Made by a program: the position numbers and the translations under genes | From: Thalassospira lucentensis | GTDB lineage: Bacteria; Pseudomonadota; Alphaproteobacteria; Rhodospirillales; Thalassospiraceae | Assembly (NCBI RefSeq): GCF_011806425.1 | Contig: NZ_JAATOV010000001.1 | Coordinates: forward strand, 930,001-994,000 | Length of the DNA stretch: 64,000 nucleotides | Direction: 5' to 3' | Notes under the pieces: model-generated | Seen by the model: the letters and a program-made list of their open reading frames with translations, nothing else | Databases searched by the model: none | What the model was told of the DNA's origin: nothing | Part shown: piece by piece, positions 18,533 to 28,851 of the stretch | Position numbering within the stretch: the stretch's first letter is position 1 | How the letters are laid out: the number at the start of each line of letters is the position of its first letter

Positions 18533-19267
18533 ATGACGGCTACGATTAATTTGAATGCAGATTCCTCTGGAAACGGTGTTGACCTGCATGGTGTGTTTGA
18601 AGATTTCAACGCGAACTTTTCGCTTGGCTCAGGCAACCACGGATCCTTCTATGATGGTGCTCTGCCCGGCGGCATGGGTGGGACGCAATATTATGCGGCG
18701 GATATGGATAGTAGTAGTTCATATACCGGTGGCGTTCTCGCAACTGCCGGGGCGACTGATTTTGCCTATGACCAAAGCTCCCACACCATTACCGGTGATC
18801 TCGAAGGTTTTTCCTTTGGCAGTACCCGCGCATATGACGCCACTGCCGGTCAGTACGAATTTTCGGATTCTTCGGTTGATATTGCGAATCTGGGTATTTC
18901 GGGAAGCGACACCAACAGCGTGCTCACCGGCATCTATACCGGAAGCACTTCCACACTTGAATCTGCTCTGGATCAAGGTGTCGAAATCAACGGCAGTACC
19001 GGGGATGATGTCATCGGAGGTTGGGCTGGCGATGATGTTCTGACCGGCAATGGTGGTGCGGATATCTTTGAATTCGATACGTCGTCCGATTTTGGTGACG
19101 ATACCGTGAACGATTTTACCGATGGTACCGACCTTCTTGATATTGATTATGCCTCAGTCACGGTTGCTGATGATGGCAACGGCAATGCGCTGATCACCCA
19201 TGACAATGGCACGATCACGCTGACCGGTGTTGATTACACCGATATCGACGCAACTGACTTCGTTTAA
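18533..19267 (+). CDS. hasA: HasA-type haemophore with RTX-like C-terminal module
   Basis: Secreted haem-scavenging protein of 244 residues. GGAG at 18520-18525 fixes the ATG at 18533. Residues 1-150 follow the HasA pattern. Motif NHGSFYDG places His36 like the Serratia His32 ligand. FAYDQSSHTITGDLEGFSFG places Tyr79 and His84 like Tyr75 and His83. Unlike classical HasA (about 188 residues), residues 155-180 add an RTX/calcium repeat (GSTGDDVIGGWAGDDVLTG) and a serralysin-like beta-roll end (ADIFEFD, TDLLDID). There is no N-terminal signal; export would be by the adjacent HasD-HasE. The residue alignment was made by eye. Confidence 0.88.
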   Translation: MTATINLNADSSGNGVDLHGVFEDFNANFSLGSGNHGSFYDGALPGGMGGTQYYAADMDSSSSYTGGVLATAGATDFAYDQSSHTITGDLEGFSFGSTRAYDATAGQYEFSDSSVDIANLGISGSDTNSVLTGIYTGSTSTLESALDQGVEINGSTGDDVIGGWAGDDVLTGNGGADIFEFDTSSDFGDDTVNDFTDGTDLLDIDYASVTVADDGNGNALITHDNGTITLTGVDYTDIDATDFV

Positions 19268-19273
19268 CAAAAC

Positions 19274-19302
19274 GGCCCGTCCCACAAGCGGCGGAACGGG
19301 CA
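19274..19302 (+). terminator. Weak hairpin between hasA and hasD
   Basis: GCCCGT / ACGGGC stem around a 15-base loop, with no T-run. It could attenuate transcription so that haemophore exceeds exporter, or stabilise the hasA message. Confidence 0.35.
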
Positions 19303-19320
19303 CAATGTCTTGATTGCAGG

Positions 19321-21114
19321 GTGTCGCGTAACAGCGACACCCACCCCACCATAAAACATCTTTGGAATATAAAAAACGTGTTTGGCAAATCTTCTGCCCA
19401 AAGCACTGCGCACAGTGCATCCCAATCACCAATTGGATCGGCGATTGCGTCATTGCGTCGCGTGTTTTGGGTTGTTGCGGGATTAAGTGGCGTCTCAAAC
19501 TTGCTGATGCTGACAGGCCCGCTTTTTATGCTCCAGGTGTATGATCGGGTTTTGGCCAGTCAGAGTGTCCCGACCTTGCTGGCCTTGGTTTTGTTGATGA
19601 TTGGTCTTTATCTGTTTTTGGGCAGTGTGGATGCGCTGCGTGCACGGATGCTGGTTCGTATTGGCTGGCGTGTGGACGAACAAATTGGCCCAAAGGCACT
19701 CGCACAAACGCTGGCCATTCGGCTGCGCAATGGTCGGGATATGGCCCGCCCGCTTAACGACCTTGATCAAATTCGCCAATTTCTAAGCGGTGCCGGACCG
19801 ATTGCTATTTGCGATTTGCCGTGGATGCCACTTTTTTTGGGAATTGTGTTTGTTTTTCATCCTTGGCTTGGCGTGCTGGCACTGGCTGGCGGGGTTGTTT
19901 TAATCATTCTGACATTGATCAGCGAATGGACAACTCGCAAAAAAGTAGCGCAGATGAATGCGCAAACCACTGCGCGCAACAACCTTGTCGAGGCCGGTTG
20001 TCGCAATGCCGAAGCCATCCGAGCAATGGGAATGTTGGCAGCGTTTAGGCGGCAATGGGCGACCCTCAATGATCGGTATTTGAGCGATAACACCGCTGTC
20101 GGTGACGTAAATTCAACCTTTTCGGCCTATATAAAGGTGATCCGTTTGGCTTTGCAGTCCGGTGTCCTTGCCCTTGGTGCCTATCTTGCGATTGCCCAGG
20201 AAGTCACGCCGGGGGCGATGATTGCAGCGTCTATTTTAACCGCACGGGCGCTGTCGCCCGTCGAGCAAGCAATTGCCAACTGGCGTGGATTTGTATCAGC
20301 CAGGCAATCGCGCGATCGTCTTGATCAGATACTCGGCACTCAGGAAACGGAGTGCGACCGTCTTGAATTGCCCGCCCCAAAAGAAAGTTTAATGGTTTCA
20401 AACCTTGTGGTTGCCACCCCGGGTGGGAAAGCCGCAACCCCGCAAAAGGTCCTGTTGCGGGTCAATGAATTGACGCTGAAGGCCGGGGACGGTTTGGGAA
20501 TTATCGGTCCAAGCGGATCTGGAAAATCGACCCTTGGACGGGCCATTTTGGGGATGGGCACAATCCGTGGCGGTACCATCCGTCTGGATGGCGCGGAATT
20601 ATCGCATTGGGATCCGGACCGTTTGGGTCGTTATATTGGGTATCTGCCACAAGATGTCGAACTGTTTGATGACACGGTTGCGCGCAATATTGCCCGTCTG
20701 ATGCCAGATGCCCGGTCCGACGATATCGTATCGGCTGCGCGCGCGGCCGGAGTGCATGATCTGATCCAATCTTTGCCAAATGGTTACGATACCCGGGTTG
20801 GGGCCGGTGGTGTTGTTTTGTCGGGGGGTCAACGCCAGCGGATCGGCTTGGCGCGTGCCCTGTTTGGTGATCCGTTTCTGATTGTCCTTGATGAACCCAA
20901 TTCAAATCTTGATGGCGCGGGCGAACAGTCCCTTTTGCAGGCGGTTCGAGATGCACGCGCGCGTGGGGCCATTGTTGTTTTGATTGCCCACCGACCGGGT
21001 GCGCTGGCGACGGTCAATTTAACAACCATCATTCAGGATGGGCGTCAGGTCGCATTTGGCGCCCGCGATGACATCTTGCGCAAGACCGTGCGACAAGTGG
21101 GAGAAATGGCATGA
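19321..21114 (+). CDS. hasD: Type I secretion ABC transporter HasD
   Basis: Inner-membrane exporter of about 597 residues in the PrtD/HasD family. A membrane domain (about 45-290, beginning VFWVVAGLSGVSNLLMLTG and FMLQVYDRVLAS) precedes the ATPase. Walker A is GPSGSGKST (about 396), the signature LSGGQRQRIGLARAL, and Walker B FLIVLDEPNSNLD. No C39 peptidase domain is present, as expected for RTX and HasA exporters. The GTG at 19321 is poorly supported by a Shine-Dalgarno; a GTG at 19378 would also keep the conserved part. The stop overlaps hasE (ATGA). Confidence 0.9.
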   Translation: MSRNSDTHPTIKHLWNIKNVFGKSSAQSTAHSASQSPIGSAIASLRRVFWVVAGLSGVSNLLMLTGPLFMLQVYDRVLASQSVPTLLALVLLMIGLYLFLGSVDALRARMLVRIGWRVDEQIGPKALAQTLAIRLRNGRDMARPLNDLDQIRQFLSGAGPIAICDLPWMPLFLGIVFVFHPWLGVLALAGGVVLIILTLISEWTTRKKVAQMNAQTTARNNLVEAGCRNAEAIRAMGMLAAFRRQWATLNDRYLSDNTAVGDVNSTFSAYIKVIRLALQSGVLALGAYLAIAQEVTPGAMIAASILTARALSPVEQAIANWRGFVSARQSRDRLDQILGTQETECDRLELPAPKESLMVSNLVVATPGGKAATPQKVLLRVNELTLKAGDGLGIIGPSGSGKSTLGRAILGMGTIRGGTIRLDGAELSHWDPDRLGRYIGYLPQDVELFDDTVARNIARLMPDARSDDIVSAARAAGVHDLIQSLPNGYDTRVGAGGVVLSGGQRQRIGLARALFGDPFLIVLDEPNSNLDGAGEQSLLQAVRDARARGAIVVLIAHRPGALATVNLTTIIQDGRQVAFGARDDILRKTVRQVGEMA

Positions 21115-22469
21115 TCGGTATCGGCCATAAACTGCTTGCTGGGCTTGGCAATGACAACGTTCAAAATACCAACTTTTCTGCCGCACAGCGCACCTTGCAA
21201 AGTCACATGGTGTGGGGCGGCGGACTTGTTCTTGCCCTGATGTCCGGGATCATTGTGTGGTTGTTTTCAGCCCAGCTTTCCGGTGCGGTCGTGGCGCCGG
21301 GGAAAATGGTTGTCGAGAGTAACGTCAAAGATGTTCAGCACGCAGATGGCGGCATTGTCGGTGAAATTCATGTTCATAACGGGGATCGGGTCAAGGCCGG
21401 GGATCTTCTGATCCGGCTGGATGATACGATGGCGCGTGCCAGCCTTGGTATTGTGAATTCCCAGCTTGATGCGCTAAGCGCCCGTCGCATGCGTTTGATC
21501 GCCGAGCGTGACCTTCGCGATGATTTTGTCCAACCTGAGATTTTCAAAAATCGCCATCAGAACGCAAACCTTTCTGATCTTGTCGCGGCCGAGCAGCGCC
21601 TGTTTGCTGCACGCCGCGATAGTCTGAAGGGTCAAAAGCAACAGCTTGCGCAAAAACTGGCGCAGCTTTCCGAGACGGTGACGGGCTTAAGCGCCCAGAA
21701 AACGGCGAATGAAGAAGAACGCAGACATATTGTCGATGAGCTTGGCGGCCTAGAGACACTGTTTGCCAAGCAACTTGTGCCAATTACGCGGGTTGCGGCA
21801 TTGCGGCGGGAACGGGCCCGCCTTGATGGGACGCATGGGGAGCTTAGTGCGCAGATCGCGGCAACCCATATGCAGATTTCTGAAACACAAATGCAGATTT
21901 TGCAAATTGACCGCGAACGCCAGACCGAGGTTCTGTCGCAATTAACCGAGATTGATCAGCAACTGGCCGAACTGTTGCAACGCCAGATCGCCCTGAATGA
22001 CCAATTGCGTCGGATCGATATACGGGCCCCCTATGACGGTACGGTTTACCAAATGGCGGTTCATACCGTCGGTGGTGTAATTGCCGGCGGTGACCGCATT
22101 ATGGGGATTGTGCCTGATCGTGATGAATTGGTGATCGAGGCACGGGTTCATCCGCGTGATATTGAGCAAGTGATGCCGGGCCAGTCTGCAATGCTGCGAT
22201 TTACCGCCTTTAATCAGCGCACAACACCGGAATTATCGGGCAAGGTGGCCCGGATTTCGGCGGACCTTGATCGTGATGAGCTGACCGGCGAAAGCTATTA
22301 TGTGGTGCGTGTCCGCATCGGCGCTGGCGAAGTTGCCAAGCTTGGGGGACAGGAACTGGTGCCGGGCATGCCGGTTGAGACCTTTTTGGCAACCGGCGAG
22401 CGTTCAGCCCTTAGTTATCTGTTCAAGCCCTTGTCTGATCAGTTCGCCCGCGCCTTTCGCGAAGATTAA
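21111..22469 (+). CDS. hasE: Type I secretion membrane fusion protein HasE (HlyD family)
   Basis: Periplasmic adaptor of 452 residues that bridges HasD to an outer-membrane TolC-like channel. One membrane anchor (about 34-56, GGGLVLALMSGIIVWLF) is followed by a lipoyl half-motif (VVAPGKMVVESNVKDVQH), a long coiled-coil hairpin (about 120-300, many Gln and Leu) and the closing domain IRAPYDGTVYQMAVHTVGGV. Start codon overlap with hasD means coupled synthesis. No TolC gene lies in this window, so a genomic TolC is presumably shared. Confidence 0.9.
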   Translation: MIGIGHKLLAGLGNDNVQNTNFSAAQRTLQSHMVWGGGLVLALMSGIIVWLFSAQLSGAVVAPGKMVVESNVKDVQHADGGIVGEIHVHNGDRVKAGDLLIRLDDTMARASLGIVNSQLDALSARRMRLIAERDLRDDFVQPEIFKNRHQNANLSDLVAAEQRLFAARRDSLKGQKQQLAQKLAQLSETVTGLSAQKTANEEERRHIVDELGGLETLFAKQLVPITRVAALRRERARLDGTHGELSAQIAATHMQISETQMQILQIDRERQTEVLSQLTEIDQQLAELLQRQIALNDQLRRIDIRAPYDGTVYQMAVHTVGGVIAGGDRIMGIVPDRDELVIEARVHPRDIEQVMPGQSAMLRFTAFNQRTTPELSGKVARISADLDRDELTGESYYVVRVRIGAGEVAKLGGQELVPGMPVETFLATGERSALSYLFKPLSDQFARAFRED

Positions 22470-22591
22470 GCGAAATGTCGATAATGTCGGGCAAGGATCA
22501 GATATCCGTGTCTCAGGATCGTTTCAGACTCTAGGGGGCCGACGGACATCCGTTGGCCAAAATAAACCGGGTCTAAACGAGGGACTTTGAT

Positions 22592-23212
22592 GTGAACGAG
22601 ATAACGCAGGTCGACCTGAAGCCTTCATTGGCCGATGCACCAACCCGATTGGCAGATTTAAAGCAATCAACGCGCAGTGATCATCAAAGTGTCGATGACA
22701 TGGTGATGGAAATGGCGCCGTTTGATAGCCGTGCAAACTACGCTCGGTTTTTGCGTCTGCAGTATATCTTTCATAAGGCGATGCTGCCGCTTTATCAGGC
22801 GAAAGACCTGAACCAGTTGATGCCGGGTCTTGCCGCGCGCAGCCGATATGATGCGGTGTCAAAGGATCTTGCCGATCTTGGATGCGCTATACCTGCGGGC
22901 GGGAGTCGGGACGAGATACCCCAGACAGGTATCTCACGAATTGGTTGGCTTTATGTCTGCGAAGGATCGTCACTTGGTGCGGCCTTTTTGTTCAAGGCGG
23001 CGGCGGGAATTGGCCTTGGGGCCGATTTCGGCGCACGTCATTTGGCCGCGCATAGCGATGGTCGGGGCCGGCATTGGCGGGAATTTGTGACCCAAGTCAA
23101 CGGCTTGTCACTAGATGCCAGCGAAGAACAAGCCGTGCGCGATGGTGCGTGTGCTGCTTTTGCGTTCTTTCGCAACTTGTTGACGGTCGAGGCAGCAGGC
23201 AACGCGAATTGA
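22592..23212 (+). CDS. Biliverdin-producing haem oxygenase
   Basis: Cytoplasmic enzyme of 206 residues that opens haem to biliverdin, CO and iron. The proximal-helix motif LKQSTRSDHQSVDD carries the expected haem-ligand His (residue 31). The distal helix GWLYVCEGSSLGAAF matches the BphO/HemO glycine-rich pattern. GAGGGA is 7 bases before the GTG. It follows the has genes with a 122-bp gap, the natural last step of haem-iron use. BphO relatives often sit beside bacteriophytochromes, but none is seen here, so an iron-release role is favoured. Confidence 0.85.
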   Translation: MNEITQVDLKPSLADAPTRLADLKQSTRSDHQSVDDMVMEMAPFDSRANYARFLRLQYIFHKAMLPLYQAKDLNQLMPGLAARSRYDAVSKDLADLGCAIPAGGSRDEIPQTGISRIGWLYVCEGSSLGAAFLFKAAAGIGLGADFGARHLAAHSDGRGRHWREFVTQVNGLSLDASEEQAVRDGACAAFAFFRNLLTVEAAGNAN

Positions 23213-23310
23213 CAATCCCACGGTTGAAAGGCGGGCGCTTTGGGTATCCTGACTTGATTTCTGCGCAAACCGGCTGTATAAAGCCGCCAAGCTTTTTGTA
23301 AAACCGGACA

Positions 23311-23336
23311 AAGAGTGGGCCTCGCGCCCGCTCTTT
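23311..23336 (+). terminator. Terminator after haem oxygenase, before rimP
   Basis: Stem AAGAG-T-GGGC / GCCC-G-CTCTT with a short CTCGC loop and a TTTTG tail. It closes the haem region and precedes the rimP-nusA operon. Confidence 0.75.
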
Positions 23337-23364
23337 TGTGCATTTTGGGGTATGGCATCGCTAT

Positions 23365-23904
23365 ATGGCCGAACTGATTGGACAGCAGTTAAAAGACCCG
23401 TTGATGGCGAAGGTCACGGAAATCATCGAACCGTCGATCAACGCGCTGGGTTTTGAACTTGTCCGCGTCTCCATGACCGGACAGGACCACAATATCCTGC
23501 AGATCATGGTAGATCATGCGGATGCCAAAGGCCGCATCACTGTTACTGAATGCGCCGAAGTCAGCCGAACTGTATCTGCCCTGATGGATGTCGAGGATCC
23601 GATTTCGGGTGCTTATCACCTTGAAGTTAGCTCCCCGGGGATCGACCGCCCGTTAACCCGTGCACCGCATTTTGAAGTGTGGAAGGGGTTTGAGGCAAAG
23701 GTCGAACTTGCGATGGCCAAAGACGGCCGTCGCCGTTTCAGCGGTTTGCTGGACGGGATTGAAGATAATGCGGTCGCCCTGATTGTCGATGGCGAACGTG
23801 TCTTGTTGCCGCTGGCCGATATCGCAAAGTCGAAATTGGTGCTGACGGATGAATTGATCGCGCATGTCACCGGCGACCGCCGGAATGACGACACCGCAGA
23901 ATAG
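23365..23904 (+). CDS. rimP: Ribosome maturation factor RimP
   Basis: Assembly factor for the 30S subunit, about 179 residues from the ATG at 23365; a downstream ATG at 23404 (MAKVTEII) is also possible because neither has a clear Shine-Dalgarno. The family signature YHLEVSSPGIDRPLT is intact (about residues 82-96), and the C-terminal SH3-like domain follows. It is first in the conserved rimP-nusA-ylxR-infB-rbfA-truB-rpsO-pnp order, with nusA 9 bp downstream. Confidence 0.93.
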   Translation: MAELIGQQLKDPLMAKVTEIIEPSINALGFELVRVSMTGQDHNILQIMVDHADAKGRITVTECAEVSRTVSALMDVEDPISGAYHLEVSSPGIDRPLTRAPHFEVWKGFEAKVELAMAKDGRRRFSGLLDGIEDNAVALIVDGERVLLPLADIAKSKLVLTDELIAHVTGDRRNDDTAE

Positions 23905-23913
23905 AGGTTGGAT

Positions 23914-25482
23914 ATGGAAGCCACTTCGGGAATGCCACGGCCAGAACTTTTGCAGGTTGCTGATGCCGTTGCCCGTGAAAAGGGCATTGATCGTGATGAA
24001 GTTCTTGGCGCAATGGAGCAGGCCATTCAGAAGGCTGGCCGTTCCAGATATGGCCATGAGCATGATATCCGTGCCCATATTGACCGGAAAACGGGCGAAA
24101 TCAAACTCGCACGTTTCGTCGAAGTTACCGATGATATCGAAAACGACTTCACCCAAATGTCGCTCGAGCAGGCGCGCATTCGTGACGAAAATATCAATCT
24201 GGGTGAATACCTGATTGATCCGTTGCCGCCGATTGACTTTGGACGTATCGCTGCACAGACCGCCAAACAGGTGATCGTTCAGAAAGTGCGCGACGCAGAG
24301 CGTGAACGTCAGTTTGAAGAATACAAAGACCGTGCTGATGAAGTCATCAACGGTTTGGTCAAGCGTGTTGAATTTGGCAACGTTCTGGTCGATATCGGCC
24401 GTGCTGAAGCCATCCTGCGCCGCGAAGAACTGATCCCGCGTGAAACGGTGCGTCAGGGTGATCGCGTTCGCGCAGTCATCCTTGATGTTCGTCGTGAACA
24501 GCGTGGCCCGCAGATCTTCTTGTCGCGGACCCATCCTGCTTTCATGGCAAAATTGTTTGCCCAGGAAGTGCCGGAAATCTACGACGGTATTATCCAGATT
24601 AAATCGGTTGCCCGTGATCCGGGTTCGCGCGCGAAAATTTCGGTTCAGTCGTCAGACACCTCGATCGATCCGGTCGGTGCCTGTGTCGGTATGCGTGGTT
24701 CACGTGTACAGGCTGTTGTTGCCGAATTGCAGGGCGAAAAAATCGATATCATTCAGTGGTCGGAAGACCCGGCAACTTTCGTTGTGAACGCATTGGCCCC
24801 GGCCGAAGTCACCAAAGTTGTTCTGGATGAAGAAACCAATCGCATCGAAGTCGTTGTGCCTGATGATCAGCTGAGCCTGGCCATTGGTCGTCGCGGTCAG
24901 AACGTGCGTCTGGCATCCCAGCTGACCGGTTGGGATATCGACATTCTGACCGAAGAAGACGAAAGCGAACGTCGTCAGGAAGAAGCGCGCAAGCGTGCGG
25001 AAATGTTCATCAAAGCCCTTGATGTTGATGAAGTTATCGCCCATCTCCTGGTCGCCGAAGGCTTTACCTCGGTCGAGGAAGTTGGCTATGTGCCGTTGGC
25101 CGAGTTGGCAGAAATCGAAGGTTTCGAAGAAGAAATCGCCGAAGAACTGCGCAACCGTGCCCGTACCTTCCTGTCGGACGAGGCAGAACGACTTCAGAAG
25201 CGTCGTGAGGAACTTAAAGTTTCTGATGATCTGGTCGAATTTAACGGCCTGTCATTGGCGGTTGTTGTTCGCCTTGGCGAGAATGACGTCAAAAATCTTG
25301 AAGACTTCGCCGATCTGGCAAGTGACGAGTTGATCGAATTTGTTGGCGATGCCGACAACATCACCTTGGATCAGGCCAATGACATGATCATGGAAGCCCG
25401 TCGCAAGCTTGGCTGGTTCGATGGTCTTGAAGAAGAGACCACTGAAACCGCCGAAGATGCGGTCGAGGGTGAACAGGCCTAA
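23914..25482 (+). CDS. nusA: Transcription termination/antitermination factor NusA
   Basis: RNA-polymerase-binding protein of 522 residues. It has the N-terminal domain, an S1 domain (about 140-205), two KH domains (GACVGMRGSRVQAVVAELQGEKIDII, then LAIGRRGQNVRLASQL) and two C-terminal helix-hairpin-helix acidic repeats. The ATG at 23914 follows AGAGG. The extra AR repeats are the proteobacterial form. The gene ends in an acidic tail rich in Glu. Confidence 0.96.
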   Translation: MEATSGMPRPELLQVADAVAREKGIDRDEVLGAMEQAIQKAGRSRYGHEHDIRAHIDRKTGEIKLARFVEVTDDIENDFTQMSLEQARIRDENINLGEYLIDPLPPIDFGRIAAQTAKQVIVQKVRDAERERQFEEYKDRADEVINGLVKRVEFGNVLVDIGRAEAILRREELIPRETVRQGDRVRAVILDVRREQRGPQIFLSRTHPAFMAKLFAQEVPEIYDGIIQIKSVARDPGSRAKISVQSSDTSIDPVGACVGMRGSRVQAVVAELQGEKIDIIQWSEDPATFVVNALAPAEVTKVVLDEETNRIEVVVPDDQLSLAIGRRGQNVRLASQLTGWDIDILTEEDESERRQEEARKRAEMFIKALDVDEVIAHLLVAEGFTSVEEVGYVPLAELAEIEGFEEEIAEELRNRARTFLSDEAERLQKRREELKVSDDLVEFNGLSLAVVVRLGENDVKNLEDFADLASDELIEFVGDADNITLDQANDMIMEARRKLGWFDGLEEETTETAEDAVEGEQA

Positions 25483-25500
25483 GGCCGATCGGAGGACGCC

Positions 25501-26091
25501 ATGTCGCATCGCAAAGGCGGCAAGGTAGCCGAGGTTCCGGAACGCCGGTGTATCGTCACCGGCGAAGTCCGGCCCAAGGAAGATCTTCTCAGGGTTGTGA
25601 TCGGACCAGATGGTTCGGTCGTTCCCGACCTTGAAGAACGGTTACCGGGACGGGGATTATGGTTGTGCCCGTCGCGGGATGTGATAAATACCGCTTGTGC
25701 AAAGAATGCCTTTGCCCGGGCGGCACGGCAAAAAGTCGTGATCGACTCCGAGCTTGCAGACCGGATCGAACAGCTGCTTACGCAGAAATGTCTTGATCTG
25801 TTGTCGCTTGCACGACGTGCCGGTCAAGCCGTTGCCGGGTTTGAAAAAGTACGTGCCCAGATTGCTGAGGGTGCGGCGATGATATTGGCAGCACGCGATG
25901 GTGCTGCGGACGGAAAATCCAAGATCGAGGCCAAGGCCCGGTATCTGCCGATTTATTCCGTTCTGGACGCTGCTGAAATCGGCGCGGCTTTTGGTCGCGA
26001 AAAAGCAGTACATGTGGCCGTTGCGCCAGGAGGCTTGGCTAAACAGCTGGGTCGTTCCTTGAAGCGGCTTGAAGGATTTCGCGCAGTCTGA
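25501..26091 (+). CDS. YlxR-family RNA-binding protein fused to an L7Ae-like domain
   Basis: Protein of 196 residues with an N-terminal YlxR (DUF448) domain, marked by [19 protein letters not shown] and [13 protein letters not shown]-terminal L7Ae/L30e-like half follows, with [20 protein letters not shown]. This fused form is common in alphaproteobacteria, whereas the two are separate genes in Bacillus. The start is fixed by GGAGG (25491-25495). It lies between nusA and infB. RNA binding is expected; the exact role is not established. Confidence 0.88.
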   Translation: MSHRKGGKVAEVPERRCIVTGEVRPKEDLLRVVIGPDGSVVPDLEERLPGRGLWLCPSRDVINTACAKNAFARAARQKVVIDSELADRIEQLLTQKCLDLLSLARRAGQAVAGFEKVRAQIAEGAAMILAARDGAADGKSKIEAKARYLPIYSVLDAAEIGAAFGREKAVHVAVAPGGLAKQLGRSLKRLEGFRAV

Positions 26092-26171
26092 CAACAGGCA
26101 TGCGCCGGACGGACAGGACAGGATCGACATGTGAAGTTGATCCCGCAGGAAATGAGGAAGTTGGACGGATT

Positions 26172-28835
26172 ATGAGTGATCGCGATCAGGAGAAGAAACC
26201 GCTGAGCCTCAACAGATCGAAACTTGAATTGAGCAAGACGGTCGAGGCAGGGCAGGTTCGCCAAAACTTCTCACACGGACGGTCCAAATCTGTGACCGTC
26301 GAAGTGCGCAAGAAGCGGACATTCGAAAAGAACGAATCCGGCCGCTTCCGTGAAGTGAAAAAGGATCTCGTGGCAGAGGAGCCGCAAGCGGCACCGGAAG
26401 CCAAGCCAGAGCCGGAAGTTAAAAAAGAACCGGCTAAACAAGCCAAGAAACGCCCGGTCGTTGAAGACCACGGCAATCTTACCAACAGCGAGCGTGCCAC
26501 CCGTATGGCTGCTTTGAAGGCTGCTGAAGAGCGCCGCAAGCAGGAAGAGGCCGAAGCTGAGGTGCGTGCGCGCGAAGAAGCTGCACGCAAAGTCGAAGAA
26601 GAAGCGCGTAAGGCCGAAGAAGCGAAAGCTGCTGAGAAAGCAGAAGAAGCATCGCCGAAAGACGATTCTGTTTCTGTCGAAGATGTCGAGAAATCGATTG
26701 CTGCTTCGACGGCAAAAGGCAAAACGTCCAAACCAAAACCGGTTGGTAAACCAAAAGCCGCTGAGGAAATCATGCCCGGCGAGCCGGCGGAACCGCTTGT
26801 GCCTGAGGAACGTCGCCGTGCAGCGCCGGCCGCAGCCAAGACCAAAAGCCGCAAGGAAATTGACGAAGAAAATGCCCGTCTGGCAGCGCGTAAGCGCGCC
26901 GAGGAAGAGGCAAAAGGCGGTGCTGCGCGCGCCAAAACTGATGATGGGCGCCGTCGCGGCAAACTGTCGATCAACAATGCCATGAGCGGTGACGAAAGTG
27001 GTCGTCGTCGTTCGATGGCATCGATCAAACGCCAGCAGGCAAAAGCAAAGGCCCGTGCCCAGGGTCCGCAAAAACCTAAGGAGAAAGTCGTGCGTGATGT
27101 GGTCGTCCCTGACGTCATTACCGTTCAGGAACTTGCCAACCGTATGGCTGAACGTGCTGCAGATGTAATCAAGTGCCTGATGGGCATGGGCGTTATGGCC
27201 ACCATCAACCAGAGCCTTGATCCGGATACTGCACAGCTTGTTGTCGAAGAATTCGGCCATAACATGAAACGTGTTTCGGACGCTGATATCGAAGAATCGC
27301 TGGTATCTGTTGATGAAAATGACGATCAGCTGGTCGGCCGTCCGCCGGTCGTGACCGTCATGGGCCACGTTGACCACGGTAAAACCTCTCTGCTTGATGC
27401 CCTGCGCGCAACCGACGTTGCCAGCGGTGAAGCCGGTGGTATTACCCAGCACATTGGTGCGTATCAGGTCACCATGGCGACCGGTGCGAAAATCACCTTC
27501 ATCGATACCCCGGGCCACGCTGCATTTACCGAAATGCGTTCGCGCGGTGCGAAGGTTACCGATATCGTTGTTCTTGTTGTTGCTGCCGATGACTCGGTCA
27601 TGCCGCAAACGATCGAAGCCATTAGCCACGCCAAGGCTGCTGGTGTTCCGATGATTATTGCGATCAACAAAATCGACAAGCCGGGTGCGGATGTCTCACG
27701 CGTTAAGACCCAGCTGCTTCAGCATGAAGTCGTGGTCGAGGAAATGGGCGGTGACGTCCAGGCTGTTGAAGTTTCGGCGAAACAGCGTCTTGGCCTGACC
27801 GAGCTTGAAGAAGCCATCTTGCTGCAGTCTGAGGTTCTTGACCTTAAAGCCAATCCGAAACGTGTTGCCGACGGCGTTGTCGTCGAAGCCCGTATGGAAA
27901 AAGGCCGTGGTCCAGTTGCAACCGTTCTGGTTCAGCGCGGCACTTTGAAAACCGGTGATATCTTTGTTTCCGGTGCTGAGTGGGGCCGTGTACGTGCCTT
28001 GATCGATGATCACGGTACCCGTGTTGCCGACGCCATTCCGGGCATGCCTGTTGAGGTCACCGGCCTGAACGGTGTTCCGTCGGCTGGTGATGACTTCGTG
28101 GTTGTCGAAAACGAAGCCAAAGCACGTGAAGTTTCTGATTTCCGTCAGCGTCGTATCCGCGAAACGCAGGCTGCGGCGATGAAGAAATCCGCACTTGAAA
28201 ACATGTTCGCACAAAGCGGCGAAGTTAAAGAACTTCCGATCGTCATCAAAGGTGACGTGCAGGGTTCTGTCGAAGCCCTTATCGGCACCTTGCAGAAGCT
28301 TGGTAACGAAGAAGTTTCGGTTCGCGTCCTGCACAGTGGCGTTGGCGGTATCAACGAGTCGGATGTCACCCTTGCCCGTGCATCGAATGCGTTGATCATC
28401 GGCTTTAACGTGCGTGCGAACCAGCAGGCCCGTGAACAGTCACGCCGCGACAACGTGGATATTCGTTACTATTCGATCATCTATGATGTTGCAGATGACA
28501 TCAAAAAGATGCTGTCGGGTATGCTGTCACCAGAAGTTCGCGAGAAGTTCCTGGGTTACGCCGAAATCCGCGACCTGTTTACCATCTCTGGCAACAAGAT
28601 CGCCGGTTGTATGGTTACCGAAGGTACCGTCAAACGTGGTGCGGGTGTCCGCCTTCTGCGCGACAACGTTGTCATCCACTCGGGCGAACTCTCGACCCTG
28701 CGTCGCTTCAAGGACGAAGTCAAAGAAGTCCGTGAGGGCTATGAATGTGGTATGTCCTTCGCCAAGTATAATGATCTGCAGGTCGGCGATGTGATCGAGT
28801 GCTTCGAAAACGAGGAAATCGCTGTCGAACTGTAA
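26172..28835 (+). CDS. infB: Translation initiation factor IF-2
   Basis: GTPase that brings initiator tRNA to the 30S subunit, 887 residues. A long, highly charged N-terminal arm (about 1-310, with [22 protein letters not shown] runs) precedes the G domain, with G1 [10 protein letters not shown]3 DTPGHAAF and G4 NKID all intact, and then the C1/C2 domains. The ATG at 26172 begins the conserved [14 protein letters not shown]. The charged arm produces very long antisense frames that are not genes. Confidence 0.96.
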   Translation: MSDRDQEKKPLSLNRSKLELSKTVEAGQVRQNFSHGRSKSVTVEVRKKRTFEKNESGRFREVKKDLVAEEPQAAPEAKPEPEVKKEPAKQAKKRPVVEDHGNLTNSERATRMAALKAAEERRKQEEAEAEVRAREEAARKVEEEARKAEEAKAAEKAEEASPKDDSVSVEDVEKSIAASTAKGKTSKPKPVGKPKAAEEIMPGEPAEPLVPEERRRAAPAAAKTKSRKEIDEENARLAARKRAEEEAKGGAARAKTDDGRRRGKLSINNAMSGDESGRRRSMASIKRQQAKAKARAQGPQKPKEKVVRDVVVPDVITVQELANRMAERAADVIKCLMGMGVMATINQSLDPDTAQLVVEEFGHNMKRVSDADIEESLVSVDENDDQLVGRPPVVTVMGHVDHGKTSLLDALRATDVASGEAGGITQHIGAYQVTMATGAKITFIDTPGHAAFTEMRSRGAKVTDIVVLVVAADDSVMPQTIEAISHAKAAGVPMIIAINKIDKPGADVSRVKTQLLQHEVVVEEMGGDVQAVEVSAKQRLGLTELEEAILLQSEVLDLKANPKRVADGVVVEARMEKGRGPVATVLVQRGTLKTGDIFVSGAEWGRVRALIDDHGTRVADAIPGMPVEVTGLNGVPSAGDDFVVVENEAKAREVSDFRQRRIRETQAAAMKKSALENMFAQSGEVKELPIVIKGDVQGSVEALIGTLQKLGNEEVSVRVLHSGVGGINESDVTLARASNALIIGFNVRANQQAREQSRRDNVDIRYYSIIYDVADDIKKMLSGMLSPEVREKFLGYAEIRDLFTISGNKIAGCMVTEGTVKRGAGVRLLRDNVVIHSGELSTLRRFKDEVKEVREGYECGMSFAKYNDLQVGDVIECFENEEIAVEL

Positions 28836-28851
28836 GGCGGTGAGGAACGAA

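Noticed and set aside
26186..27629. Long minus-strand frames (310 and 452 codons) antisense to infB
   Set aside because: They mirror the Glu/Ala/Lys-rich codons of IF-2, give low-complexity Ser/Arg/Phe-rich proteins, lack starts with ribosome sites, and overlap a certain gene.
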